Shown here one piece after another: positions 25,479-33,709 of a stretch of DNA of 48,144 nucleotides. Numbering within the stretch: position 1 is the first letter of the stretch; each line of letters starts with the position of its first letter. This stretch comes from Acetobacteraceae bacterium. GTDB taxonomy: Bacteria; Pseudomonadota; Alphaproteobacteria; Acetobacterales; Acetobacteraceae. The position numbers were made by a program, and so were the translations under genes. The notes beneath the pieces were generated by a model, which had not been told where the DNA came from, did no database searches, and saw only the letters and a program-made list of their open reading frames with translations. The DNA lies in NCBI GenBank assembly GCA_027487385.1, contig JAIYDS010000235.1, forward strand, positions 1 to 48,144, read 5' to 3'.

Positions 25479-26951
25479 CTACGCGGCCGCCACGGCTTGC
25501 AAATCGGAGGGGGAGTCCGGGCCCGCCGGCGGCCAGGGCCGCGCTTCCCCCGCGGCCGCTTCGAAGCTGGCGGCGGCGCGCAGCAGCAGGCCATCCTCCA
25601 GCCGCCGCCCCATCAACTGGATGCCGACAGGCAGGCCATCGGCGAAGCCGGCCGGAAGCGCGATGGCCGGCTGCCCGGTGAGGTTGGCCAGCGCGGCAAA
25701 GGGGGTCCAGTCATCTGCCCCCGCCGGCCGCCCGGCGATGCTGCCCGGCCCCAGAATATCCGTGGGGAAGGCGGTCACCGCCACGGCGGGGGTCAACAGC
25801 AGGTCATGCTGACGCATGAAGCGCCAGAGGAGGTTGGCGACGGTCTTGCGCGCCGTGATGGCGTCGGTGAAGTCCTCGGCGGTCCAGGGGTGGTCGAGCA
25901 GCGCCAGCACCTGGGGCGAGACCTCCGCGCGGCGGGGCAGGGCGAGGCGCCGCAGCCCGGTCAGATCCGTCTCCAGCGCCACCAGGGCACGAAAGAGGGG
26001 AGCCAGGTCACCGCAGCCGGGATCAGCCTGAACCACCTCGGCCCCCAACCGCGCGAAGCGCTCCGCCGCCGCATCGGCCAGGCGGCGCACCCCCGGCTCG
26101 ACGGCCGCAAAGCCAAGGTCGGGGCTATAGGCGATCCGCAAGCCGCGCAGATCATCGAGCGGCTCCGCCGACCAGGCCGCGGCCCCGGCGGGCAGGGACC
26201 AGCGGTCCCGGTCATCCGGTCCCGCCATGACCGAGAGCATCAGCGCAATATCCGCCACGCTGCGCCCGAGCGGGCCGATATGCTCCAGGGATTCCCAGCC
26301 CGAGGCGCCCGGCTGGGCTGCATCCCGGCAACCCGGCCAGAGGGGCACGCGCCCCATGCTCGGCTTCAGGCCCACGATGCCGCAGAGGGCGGCCGGGATG
26401 CGGACCGAGCCGCCGCCATCGCTGCCCACCGCGAGCGCCGCCATGCCCGAGGCCACCGCCGCGGCCGAACCGGCGCTTGATCCGCCCGAGGTCCGGTCCA
26501 GCCGCCAGGGGTTGCGCGTGGTCGGGAACAGCCGGTTGTGCCCGACCCCGCCATAGCCGAATTCCGACGTGTTGGTCTTGCCGAGGAGGATGGCGTCCGC
26601 CGCGCGCAGTCGCTCGACCACGATGTCGTCCGCCTCTGGAACATGATCGGCATAGAGGCGCGAGCCGAAGGTGGTCCGCAGGCCGCGCGTGGCGATCAGG
26701 TCCTTCACCGCCACAGGCACGCCCGCCAGCGGGCCGGGCGTCTCGCCGGCCGCGATACGCCGCTCCAGGGCCCGCGCGCGGGCCAGCGCGCCTTCGGCAT
26801 CCAGGGTGCAGAAGGCGTGCAGGGCGCCGTCCAGTGCTGCGATCTGCCGCAGATGCGCCTCGGTCACCGCGACGGGGCTGAGACGCCCGGCCGCGACCTC
26901 GCGCGCGATCGAAGCCGCGTCCTGGCGCCACAGGGGCGCGCCATCGTCCAT
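25479..26951 (-). CDS. Amidase, amidase-signature family
   Basis: Hydrolyses an amide bond; substrate unknown. The 490 residues have the Ser-cisSer-Lys triad at the expected spacing: Lys83 in GVPVAVKDLI, Ser158 in TSGGSSAGSAAA and the nucleophile Ser182 in GGGSVRIPAALCG (75 and 24 residues apart, as in the family). Start: the frame is open far upstream, but the ATG at 26951 (MDDGAPLWRQDAAS) overlaps the stop of the preceding gene and gives normal length. No signal peptide, so it is cytoplasmic. GatA is unlikely because gatB and gatC are absent and the neighbours form an uptake operon. Its place behind a peptide-type ABC importer suggests it acts on the imported compound. Confidence 0.93.
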   Translation of the reverse strand: MDDGAPLWRQDAASIAREVAAGRLSPVAVTEAHLRQIAALDGALHAFCTLDAEGALARARALERRIAAGETPGPLAGVPVAVKDLIATRGLRTTFGSRLYADHVPEADDIVVERLRAADAILLGKTNTSEFGYGGVGHNRLFPTTRNPWRLDRTSGGSSAGSAAAVASGMAALAVGSDGGGSVRIPAALCGIVGLKPSMGRVPLWPGCRDAAQPGASGWESLEHIGPLGRSVADIALMLSVMAGPDDRDRWSLPAGAAAWSAEPLDDLRGLRIAYSPDLGFAAVEPGVRRLADAAAERFARLGAEVVQADPGCGDLAPLFRALVALETDLTGLRRLALPRRAEVSPQVLALLDHPWTAEDFTDAITARKTVANLLWRFMRQHDLLLTPAVAVTAFPTDILGPGSIAGRPAGADDWTPFAALANLTGQPAIALPAGFADGLPVGIQLMGRRLEDGLLLRAAASFEAAAGEARPWPPAGPDSPSDLQAVAAA

Positions 26952-27421
26952 CAGCGGCCGCCCCGCCAGCCGGTGTCTTCCAGCCCCTGCGGCACGAAGT
27001 CCGGGAAGAGCCCGGCGCCGATGGCGGCCGCCCCGGCGCGGGCCACCGCCAGGTCCTGCGGCCCGGTGCCCGAGCCCGCGCCGATGCCGCCCACCAGCTG
27101 CCCCTCCACGATCAAGGGCAGCCCGCCCAGAAGGTTGGTGTAGCGCCCCTGCATGGCCAGCGTGACCTGCATCTCCACATCCGCATGCACGCCGCCCGTC
27201 GGCGCCATCTGCGCCACCGCCCCCTGCGCCTTCATGGTGGAGGAGCCGACGCTGTGGAACTTCGCGCCATCCATCCGCGCGAAGGCGAGGAGGTTGCCGC
27301 CGGGGTCCACCACCGCGATGCACATCGGCGCCGCGATGGCCTCGGCATGGGCGATGGCGGCGTCCAGCACACGGCGCGCGCCGGCATAGGTGAGGCTGGC
27401 GGTGGGGATGATGTCGGGCAT
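26951..27421 (-). CDS. GlcG/HbpS-like (DUF336) protein
   Basis: A 156-residue protein of the GlcG/HbpS fold: LTYAGARRVLDAAIAHAEA at the start, then CIAVVDPGGNLLAFARMDGA, STMKAQGAV and a glycine-rich end GGIGAGSGTGPQDLAVARAG. Members are found in glycolate, diol and amide catabolic operons; some bind haem or cobalamin, but the role of most is unknown. GGAG lies about 6 bases before the ATG at 27421; the frame is open to 27466 without a better start. Its stop overlaps the amidase ATG (TGATG), and it lies 16 bases after dppF. No signal peptide is visible from this start. Confidence 0.88.
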   Translation of the reverse strand: MPDIIPTASLTYAGARRVLDAAIAHAEAIAAPMCIAVVDPGGNLLAFARMDGAKFHSVGSSTMKAQGAVAQMAPTGGVHADVEMQVTLAMQGRYTNLLGGLPLIVEGQLVGGIGAGSGTGPQDLAVARAGAAAIGAGLFPDFVPQGLEDTGWRGGR

Positions 27422-27437
27422 GGGGGTCTCCGAAGGG

Positions 27438-28460
27438 TCAGGCTTGGCCGAGCAGGCGTTCGGCATGGCGCTGGAAGGCGGCGAAGCGGTCCGTCACCTC
27501 GGTCTCGCGCAGGACATGCTCGTGCCGGAAGCAGGCCACCTTGTGGCCCCCGCCGAGGTCGAGCGGCAGGGGACGCTCCGCCCGGCAACGTGCCTCGGCG
27601 AAGGGGCAGCGCGAGGCGAGGAAGCAGCCGGCCGGGAGGTCGATCGGGCTCGGGATCTCGCCTTGCAGGGCGAGGGCGGTGCCGCGCGGCTGGCCAGGAT
27701 CGGGCAGCAGCACCGATTGCAGCAGCCCAAGCGAATAGGGGTGGCGCGAGCGGCCGAAGACATCTGCGCCGCGCCCCTGCTCGACGATGGCGCCGAGATA
27801 GAGCACGGCGATGCGGTCGCTCAGGTGATGCACGGTGGAGAGATCGTGCGAGATGAAGAGATAGGCGGTGCCCATCTCGGCCTGCAGGCGTTGCAGCAGG
27901 TCCACCACCTCGGCGCGGGAGGTCGGGTCGAGCGCCGAGGTCGGCTCGTCGAGCACAATGATCTCGGGCCTGCTGGCTATGGCGCGCGCGATGCCGGCGC
28001 GTTGCAGCGTGCCGGCGCTGAGCTCGCCCGGGCGGGCGTGCAGGCTGGACGCCGGGAGGCCGACGCGGCGCGCCGCCTCCTCCACACGGCTGGCGCGATC
28101 CGCGAGGCCGAGGGCGCGCAGCGGTTCCTCGATGCAGGCGCCGATGGTGAAGCGCGGATCGAGCGCCTCGGCCGGTTCCTGGAAGACGATCTGCAGCTTG
28201 CCGCGGAACCAGGCCTCGCGGATCGAGGCGCGGCCGCGAATGGCGTTGCCGCGAAAGGCGATATGCCCCGAGGTGATGGGCAGGAGGCCGAGCACGCAGC
28301 GCCCGATGGTCGTCTTGCCCGAGCCGGATTCGCCCACCAGGGCCAGCGTCTCGCCGGGATCGAGGCGGAAGGAGACTCCGTTGACCGCCCGCACCAGCGC
28401 GCCACCCGCCGCCGGGAAGGTCTTGGTCAGGTCATCCACTTCGAGCAAAGGCGCGCTCAT
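27438..28460 (-). CDS. Oligopeptide/dipeptide-type ABC transporter ATPase (DppF-like)
   Basis: A 340-residue nucleotide-binding subunit with the OppF/DppF C-terminal Cys-containing extension (CFLASRCPFAEARC). It has intact catalytic motifs: Walker A GESGSGKTT (43-51), Q-loop Gln94 in IVFQEP, Walker B with Asp171-Glu172 in IIVLDEPTSALD and switch His205 in FISHD. Its signature is unusual, LSAGT (147-151) instead of LSGGQ. The start at 28460 overlaps the dppD stop (ATGA); the frame continues to 28589 but without homology. It pairs with DppD, whose motifs are degenerate in the complementary way (see findings). Confidence 0.94.
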   Translation of the reverse strand: MSAPLLEVDDLTKTFPAAGGALVRAVNGVSFRLDPGETLALVGESGSGKTTIGRCVLGLLPITSGHIAFRGNAIRGRASIREAWFRGKLQIVFQEPAEALDPRFTIGACIEEPLRALGLADRASRVEEAARRVGLPASSLHARPGELSAGTLQRAGIARAIASRPEIIVLDEPTSALDPTSRAEVVDLLQRLQAEMGTAYLFISHDLSTVHHLSDRIAVLYLGAIVEQGRGADVFGRSRHPYSLGLLQSVLLPDPGQPRGTALALQGEIPSPIDLPAGCFLASRCPFAEARCRAERPLPLDLGGGHKVACFRHEHVLRETEVTDRFAAFQRHAERLLGQA

Positions 28461-29434
28461 GCCGGCACCGCCGCACGGGCGATGGGGGCGTGGCAGCGCA
28501 CCGCATGTCCCGGCTCCAGCGCGGCCAAGGCGGGCGCCTCCACGGCGCAGCGCTCCATCGCGCGCACGCAGCGCAGCGCGAAGCGGCAACCGCGCTCGGG
28601 GATCTCGGGCGAGGCGTCGGGGCGCGTCCAGCGTGCGCGCAGGCTGGGCGAATGGGCGAAGGCCGCCAGCAACGTGGCGCTGTAGGGATGCCGCGGGGCC
28701 GAGAAGAAGGCGTCGCGGCCGGCCGTCTCCACCACCTCGCCGCGATGCATCACCGCGATGCGGGTGCAGAAATGCGCGGCGACGCCGATGTCGCGCGTGA
28801 TGTAGAGCATGGAGGTCTTCTGGCCGCTGACGAGATTGGCCAGCAGTTCCAGGATCTGCGCCTGCACCGTGACATCGAGGCCGCTGGTCGCGTCATCGGA
28901 GATGATGAAGCGCGGCGAGCAGGCGAGCGCGATGGCGATCACCACGCGCTGCGCCATGCCGCCCGAAAGCTCATGCGGATAGGCGTTGTAGCGGCGGATC
29001 GGGTCCGGGATGCGGACCGCCTCCAGCGTGGCGAGCGCCCTCTCCCGCGCGGGCTTGCGCGCCAGGCCCAGATGGGCGCGCAGCACGGCCGCGATCTGCT
29101 CGCCGATGGGACGCATCGGATCCAACTCGCTGCGGGGATTGGGCACGATCATCGCGAGGTCCCGGCCGCGCAGCTTGCGGAATTCACGCTCCTCCAGCCG
29201 CGCCAGGTCCTGGCCGTCGAGGCGGATCGCGCCCGCTGTGATGCGGCCGGGTGGCTTCAGCGCGCCCATGATGGCCCGGGCCAGCGTGGTCTTGCCGCAG
29301 CCCATCTCGCCCACCAGCGCCATGATCTCGCCCGTGCCCACTTCGAGATCGAGGCCGCGCACGGCTTCCACGGCCCGGCCGCCATAGGTGGGATAGGCCA
29401 CGTGCAACCCCTGGATGGAGAGGGATGGCGTCAT
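28457..29434 (-). CDS. Oligopeptide/dipeptide-type ABC transporter ATPase with degenerate site (DppD-like)
   Basis: A 325-residue nucleotide-binding subunit with the OppD-type C-terminal extension (CRFALRCVRAMERC). Walker A is GEMGCGKTT (42-50) and the signature LSGGM (156-160) is normal. Three other positions are changed: the Q-loop glutamine is Pro98 (MIVPNPRSELDP), the catalytic Glu after Walker B is Asp181 (FIISDDATSGLD) and the switch histidine is Arg214 (YITRDIG). The protein is full length with no frameshift, so the changes look selected rather than decayed. The ATG at 29434 is one base after the dppB stop. Confidence 0.93.
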   Translation of the reverse strand: MTPSLSIQGLHVAYPTYGGRAVEAVRGLDLEVGTGEIMALVGEMGCGKTTLARAIMGALKPPGRITAGAIRLDGQDLARLEEREFRKLRGRDLAMIVPNPRSELDPMRPIGEQIAAVLRAHLGLARKPARERALATLEAVRIPDPIRRYNAYPHELSGGMAQRVVIAIALACSPRFIISDDATSGLDVTVQAQILELLANLVSGQKTSMLYITRDIGVAAHFCTRIAVMHRGEVVETAGRDAFFSAPRHPYSATLLAAFAHSPSLRARWTRPDASPEIPERGCRFALRCVRAMERCAVEAPALAALEPGHAVRCHAPIARAAVPA

Positions 29435-29435
29435 C

Positions 29436-30446
29436 TCAGCCTCGCGTCCTGGGGTCGATCAGGAGGTAGAGGAAATCCACCACGAGATAGACCAGCAGCG
29501 AGAAGACGGCTGCGAAGATGATGAAGCCCATGATCGCGTTGAGATCCGCGTTCAGCACGGCGCCCACCGCATATTGCCCGGCGCCGCCCCAGCTGAAGAC
29601 GATCTCCACCAGCACGGCGCCGCCCAGCAGATAGCCATAGAGGACACTCACCACCGTCAGCACCGAGGGCAGGGCGTTGCGCAGCGCGTGGCGGCGGATG
29701 GCCCAGGGCGGCAGGCCGCAGAGGTGCTGGTACTGGCTGAAATCCGCCTCCAGCATGCGTTCCATCGTGGATTGCGTCATCTTGAGGATCGGGCCGGCAT
29801 TGACGATGCCGAGGGTGAGCACGGGCAGCACGAGCTGCGCCGCGGCGGACCAGAACACCTCCCAATCTCCGGCGATCAGCGCATCGAGCGTCAGCACGCC
29901 CGTCACCTGCGGCGGCGCCAGCAGGCCGATATCGAGCCGCCCCATGGGCGGCGGCGCCCAGCCGAGGAAGGAGAAGAAGACCAGAATCAGCAGCAGCGCA
30001 AACCAGAAATCCGGCAGCGCGCCGGCGGCGAAGCCGTAGCCGTCGGAAAGGCGTCGCACCCAGCCCTCCGGCCGCTGGGCCGCCAGCACGCCGAGTGGCA
30101 CGCCGATGGCGATGGCGAGCAGCAGGCCCAGTGTCACCAGCTCCAGTGTCGCCGGGAATTTGCGCAGCAGGTCCTCCAGCACCGGGCGCGTGGTGAGCCA
30201 GGAGGTGCCGAGATCGCCTTGCATCAGGCGCGAGACGTAATGCCCGAACTGCACCAGCAGGGGCTCGTTCAGCCCCATCTGCTCGCGCAGCTGCTCCAGG
30301 TTTTCGCGCGTGGCGAGCGGGCCGAGGATCAGCGGCACCGGGTCGCCGGGGATGGATTTGATCAGGAAGAAGCTGACCAGCACGATGCCGAAGAGCTGCG
30401 GCACCAGATAGGCGAGGCGCAGCGCCGCGTGACGCAGGAACCACAT
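29436..30446 (-). CDS. Dipeptide-type ABC transporter permease (DppB-like)
   Basis: A 336-residue inner-membrane permease with about six membrane spans. The N-terminal MWFLRHAALRLAYLVPQLFGIVLVSFFLIKSIPGDP is the classic DppB/OppB start. GDLGTSW and the EAA-like loop DFSQYQHLCGLPPWAIRRHALRNALPS, which contacts the ATPases, are both clear. The order is unusual: the DppC-like gene comes first, and its stop overlaps this ATG (TGATG). Confidence 0.95.
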   Translation of the reverse strand: MWFLRHAALRLAYLVPQLFGIVLVSFFLIKSIPGDPVPLILGPLATRENLEQLREQMGLNEPLLVQFGHYVSRLMQGDLGTSWLTTRPVLEDLLRKFPATLELVTLGLLLAIAIGVPLGVLAAQRPEGWVRRLSDGYGFAAGALPDFWFALLLILVFFSFLGWAPPPMGRLDIGLLAPPQVTGVLTLDALIAGDWEVFWSAAAQLVLPVLTLGIVNAGPILKMTQSTMERMLEADFSQYQHLCGLPPWAIRRHALRNALPSVLTVVSVLYGYLLGGAVLVEIVFSWGGAGQYAVGAVLNADLNAIMGFIIFAAVFSLLVYLVVDFLYLLIDPRTRG

Positions 30447-31345
30447 CAGCCGCGCCTCCGCATGTCACCCAGCGCGCGGCGCTTGCCGGGGTCCGAGAGG
30501 ATCTCGATGCTGGCGCCGATCAGCGCGAAGCCGAAGACCGTGATGGAGAGCGCAAGCCCCGGGAAAAGCGATGGCCACCACTGGCCCGTGATGACGTTCT
30601 GGTAGCCCATGGCGATCATGTTGCCCCATTCCGGCGTGGGCGCGCGCACACCGGCGCCGATGAAGCTGAGCCCCGCCGTCAGCAGGATCGCCATGCCGAT
30701 ATTCACCGAAGTCTGCGCCAGGATGGGCCCCAGCGCATTGGGGATGATGTGGCGCAGCAGGATGACGGTATCGGAGGCGCCGGCGATGATCGCGGCCTCG
30801 ATGAAGTTGCGTCCCCGCAGCGCCAGCGCCTGGGCGCGCATGAGCCGCAGATAGATCGGCGTGGAGACGAAGACGATGGCGAAGATGATGCTCTCCAGGC
30901 TCTGGCCGAAGACCGCGACCAGCGCCAGGGCAAAGGCGAAGACGGGAAAGGCTTGCAGCACATCGCTGCCGCGCAGCACCACCAGGGAGACGAGGCCCGC
31001 GGCGCTGCTTCTTCCTTCGTGATAGCCGACGAAGGCGCCGAGCGCCGTGCCCAGCAGGGCCGAGAGCAGCGTGCCCAGCAGCGCGATGGTCAGGTCCATG
31101 CGTGGCGCGTGCAGCACGCGGCTCAGGACGTCGAGCCCGGCCTGGTCGGTGCCGAAGGGATGCGTCCAGCTCGGCGGCAGGAGGAAGGCGCCGGGGATGG
31201 ATTGCGTGGCCGAATGCGGTGAGATCCATGGGGCCAGGATCGCGACCAGCACCATGCCGAGCACGATCACATAGCCCAGCGCGAAGAGGGGGTGGCGGCG
31301 CAGGAAGGCGGCGAAGAAGCCGAGGCTCCCCGCGCGCCCGCCCAT
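30446..31345 (-). CDS. Dipeptide-type ABC transporter permease (DppC-like)
   Basis: A 299-residue permease starting MGGRAGSLGFFAAFLRRHPLF, with the DppC hallmarks HPFGTDQAGLDVLSRVLH, several membrane spans, the EAA loop RGRNFIEAAIIAGASDTVILL followed by RHIIPNALGPILAQ, and PTPEWGNMIAMG. The frame runs upstream to 31540 through sequence that overlaps the binding-protein gene and lacks homology, so the ATG at 31345, 17 bases after the dppA stop, is preferred. Confidence 0.94.
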   Translation of the reverse strand: MGGRAGSLGFFAAFLRRHPLFALGYVIVLGMVLVAILAPWISPHSATQSIPGAFLLPPSWTHPFGTDQAGLDVLSRVLHAPRMDLTIALLGTLLSALLGTALGAFVGYHEGRSSAAGLVSLVVLRGSDVLQAFPVFAFALALVAVFGQSLESIIFAIVFVSTPIYLRLMRAQALALRGRNFIEAAIIAGASDTVILLRHIIPNALGPILAQTSVNIGMAILLTAGLSFIGAGVRAPTPEWGNMIAMGYQNVITGQWWPSLFPGLALSITVFGFALIGASIEILSDPGKRRALGDMRRRG

Positions 31346-31362
31346 CCTGGCCGCCGCCTGGC

Positions 31363-33021
31363 TCAGGACACGCCCCGCCGCACATCCTGGAAGCGGATGG
31401 TGTTGGAGCTGTAGTAGGCGAGGCCCGAAAGCCCCGTCTGATGCGCGAACTGGTAGCCGGTGAAGGCGATATGCACCCAGGGGCTTTCCCGCATCACGAT
31501 CGCTTGCGCGCGCGTCACGATCTCCTGCCGACGCGGCCAATCCATGGTCTGCAGGCTTTCGTCGATCAGCGCATCCACCTCGGGGTTGGTGTAGCTCGTG
31601 TGGTTGATGAAGGAGGTGGAGCGGAAATAGAGGTTCAGCGCGAAGCTCGGATCGGGCGTGAAGGGCGCGTCCACATGGAACATCAGCGGCTGCGAACGGT
31701 CCGTCATGAAGCGGAAATAGGTGGCGGCGGGAATGCGGTTGAGCGTGAGCTCGATGCCGATGGCCCGGAGCGCCGTCTGGTACATGATGGCGATGGGCTC
31801 CTGCTCGGGGATGCCCGCATTGTAGGAGAGCTCGGTGCGGAAGCCGCTGGCGAAGCCGGCCTCGGCCAGCAGGCGGCGGGCGGCCTCGATGTTCGTGTCG
31901 TATTCCCAGAACTGGTCGGTGGCGCCGGGGTAGAAGAGCGGCATGACGCCCTTGAGCGGCGCGCCGAAGCCTTGCAGCACGCTGCGCAGCACCTCGTCGC
32001 GCGGGAAGGCAAGGTTCATCGCGCGGCGCACGGCCACGTTGTTGAAGGGCGCCATGCGTGTGTTCATCTGGATCCAGATGCCCTGCGTCGCGTCCAGGTT
32101 GGCCACCCGCACCGTCCGGTGGTTGGCGAGCGCGATGTAATCGGTGGGCGCCAGGAATTGCGCGATATCCGCCGCACCGCCCTGCACCAACGAGAGCCGG
32201 GCGGCGGAGGTCGCGACCTCGCGGAAGATCACCGTCTCCATGAAGGGCTTGCCGCCCCAGTAGTCGTCGCGCGCTGTGGCGACCATCTGCTGGCCGCGCG
32301 TCAATTCGCGCATGTTGTAGGGGCCGAAGCCCGCGACGTTGGTATCAAGCCAGCGGCGCGACCAGGGGTCATCCCCCGCGGCCATCTCCTTCGCCTTCTT
32401 CTGGTCGAAGATCGGGTTGCCGATATGGGTGGTGACGGGCAGGAAGATGGCGTTCGGCCGCTCGATCGAGAAGGAAACGGCGAGCGGGCCCTCCACGCGC
32501 ACCTGGTCGGGGTCGGACATGCCGAGCGCCCGGGTCATGAAGCCGTCGCGCCCGCGCAGGGCGAATTTCCGGTCGAAGGTGTATTTCACATCCTCGGCCG
32601 TCAGCGGGTTGCCCCAGCCGCTGCGCACGCCCTCGCGCAGGTGGAAGGTGATGCGGCGGTTGTCGGCCGACCATTCCCAGCGCTGGGCGAGCTGCCCCTC
32701 GGGGGCCGCGGCGAAATTCTCGCGCTGATAGGCCGGCTGGCGCGGATCATTCATCAGCGGATAGCGCGTGAGATTGTCATAGAAGGCCGCCATGACGTTG
32801 CGCGAGCCGATGGAAAGCGCGTTCTCCACATCCATGCTCTGCGGGGTGGCGGAAGAGGCGACGACCAAGGTCCGACCGCGCCCCTGCGCCGAGGCCGGGC
32901 TGGGCGCGCCGCTCGCGGCACCCAGGGCGCCGATGCCCATCGCGCCCGTGAGCAGGCTTCGGCGCCGGACCGTGGCCCGTCCGAGGAAGGGGGCGGCCGG
33001 GCTTTCGCGTGTGTCGTCCAT
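31363..33021 (-). CDS. Periplasmic peptide/amide-type solute-binding protein (DppA/OppA family)
   Basis: A 552-residue cluster C binding protein. The N terminus has a Tat-like signal, VRRRSLLTGAMGIGALGAAS, cleaved around ASAQG. Family blocks include TLVVASSATPQSMDVENAL, WSADNRRITFHLREGVRSGW and NPLTAEDVKYTFDRKF. The C-terminal lobe contains DPSFALNLYFRSTSFINHTS. Start: GAGGAG lies about 7 bases before the ATG at 33021, while the open frame back to 33093 has no signal-peptide logic. It is the first gene of an eight-gene minus-strand operon ending with the XRE-cupin regulator. The ligand is unknown; the linked amidase suggests an amide-bearing compound. Confidence 0.94.
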   Translation of the reverse strand: MDDTRESPAAPFLGRATVRRRSLLTGAMGIGALGAASGAPSPASAQGRGRTLVVASSATPQSMDVENALSIGSRNVMAAFYDNLTRYPLMNDPRQPAYQRENFAAAPEGQLAQRWEWSADNRRITFHLREGVRSGWGNPLTAEDVKYTFDRKFALRGRDGFMTRALGMSDPDQVRVEGPLAVSFSIERPNAIFLPVTTHIGNPIFDQKKAKEMAAGDDPWSRRWLDTNVAGFGPYNMRELTRGQQMVATARDDYWGGKPFMETVIFREVATSAARLSLVQGGAADIAQFLAPTDYIALANHRTVRVANLDATQGIWIQMNTRMAPFNNVAVRRAMNLAFPRDEVLRSVLQGFGAPLKGVMPLFYPGATDQFWEYDTNIEAARRLLAEAGFASGFRTELSYNAGIPEQEPIAIMYQTALRAIGIELTLNRIPAATYFRFMTDRSQPLMFHVDAPFTPDPSFALNLYFRSTSFINHTSYTNPEVDALIDESLQTMDWPRRQEIVTRAQAIVMRESPWVHIAFTGYQFAHQTGLSGLAYYSSNTIRFQDVRRGVS

Positions 33022-33107
33022 GGGAGGAACTCCTCGTTGCAGGGGTCGCAGGGTGGATGAGAGACTTGATCTATCATTCAAGCTCCGTGCCACGCGATGT
33101 CCATGCC

Positions 33108-33120
33108 TGAAATCATTTCA
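33108..33120. promoter_or_regulatory. Palindrome TGAAATCATTTCA upstream of dppA
   Basis: A perfect 13-base dyad with six-base arms, 87 bases before the dppA start. With the next dyad, whose centre lies 19 bases away, it is a candidate operator pair for the operon's XRE-cupin regulator. Confidence 0.4.
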
Positions 33121-33126
33121 AACATC

Positions 33127-33139
33127 TGTTTTAAAAACA
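33127..33139. promoter_or_regulatory. Palindrome TGTTTTAAAAACA upstream of dppA
   Basis: A second perfect 13-base dyad, adjacent to the previous one and of the same length. It shares the T-G ... C-A ends. An AT-rich dyad may arise by chance, but two in tandem in a region upstream of a regulated operon are notable. Confidence 0.35.
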
Positions 33140-33357
33140 TAAATCTGAGAAGAATCCGGCCGTGCCCCTCCGCGACACGCGTCATAAGCGTGATAATCAG
33201 GCATGTTTTGATCTGTTCCTAGGCAGAATTCCCGCCCGGCGAACCGCAACCGGGGCTGGATCTGGCGGTGGGATGCCCGATGGCTCCAAGCGCCGCTTCG
33301 GTGCTGCGACCCCCGACGCGGATCGGCCTGTCGTGGCGAGATTCGCACCAGTCCCGC

Positions 33358-33402
33358 GCGTCCCAGTGTGTTGCGTCCCAATGCGGTGCGTCCGGGTCCA
33401 GG
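33358..33402. repeat. Three imperfect 15-base tandem repeats
   Basis: The units GCGTCCCAGTGTGTT, GCGTCCCAATGCGGT and GCGTCCGGGTCCAGG follow one another. The third is diverged. They lie in the gene-free GC-rich half of the intergenic region; no function can be assigned. Confidence 0.4.
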
Positions 33403-33709
33403 GCGTTGTTGCGGCTGCCGGCGCGAGCGGGCGGGCCTGGCCTGCGCTGTGGCAGGTCCGTCGCGTGGCAGCGCTCGGGCAGCGGCATCGGGCGCGCTCA
33501 CCTGCCGCCGCCTGCCTCGCGCCGAGAGGCATGCAGATCCATGGCTTCGCTGCCTCAGATCTGGCCACAAGGTGAAGGCGGGCTGCGTTCCACGCGCCGC
33601 CCGGCACCCGCGGCCGCGCGCGACCTGATCAATCGGGCCCCGTCCGGGTCAGCCCGAAGCGCCGTGCAGCCGCCAGACGCGCGGCTCGCGCCACAGGTCG
33701 GGAAAAGCC

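Larger units (their letters stand above)
33022..33709. other. Intergenic region between the dpp operon and the methyltransferase gene
   Basis: 688 bases with two halves. Bases 33060 to about 33240 are AT-rich and hold several dyads, the probable promoter region of dppA on the minus strand. Bases about 33240-33709 are GC-rich and open in several frames at once, but none of the translations resembles a protein family or has a ribosome binding site. I see no gene there. Confidence 0.6.

Noticed and set aside
25479-26951. GatA subunit of the glutamyl-tRNA amidotransferase
   Set aside because: gatB and gatC are absent and the gene sits in a transporter operon; a general amidase-signature enzyme is the safer call.
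26952-27323. Upstream extension of the amidase frame
   Set aside because: It lies entirely opposite to frame within the GlcG/HbpS-like gene and shows no amidase similarity; the overlapping ATG at 26951 fits.
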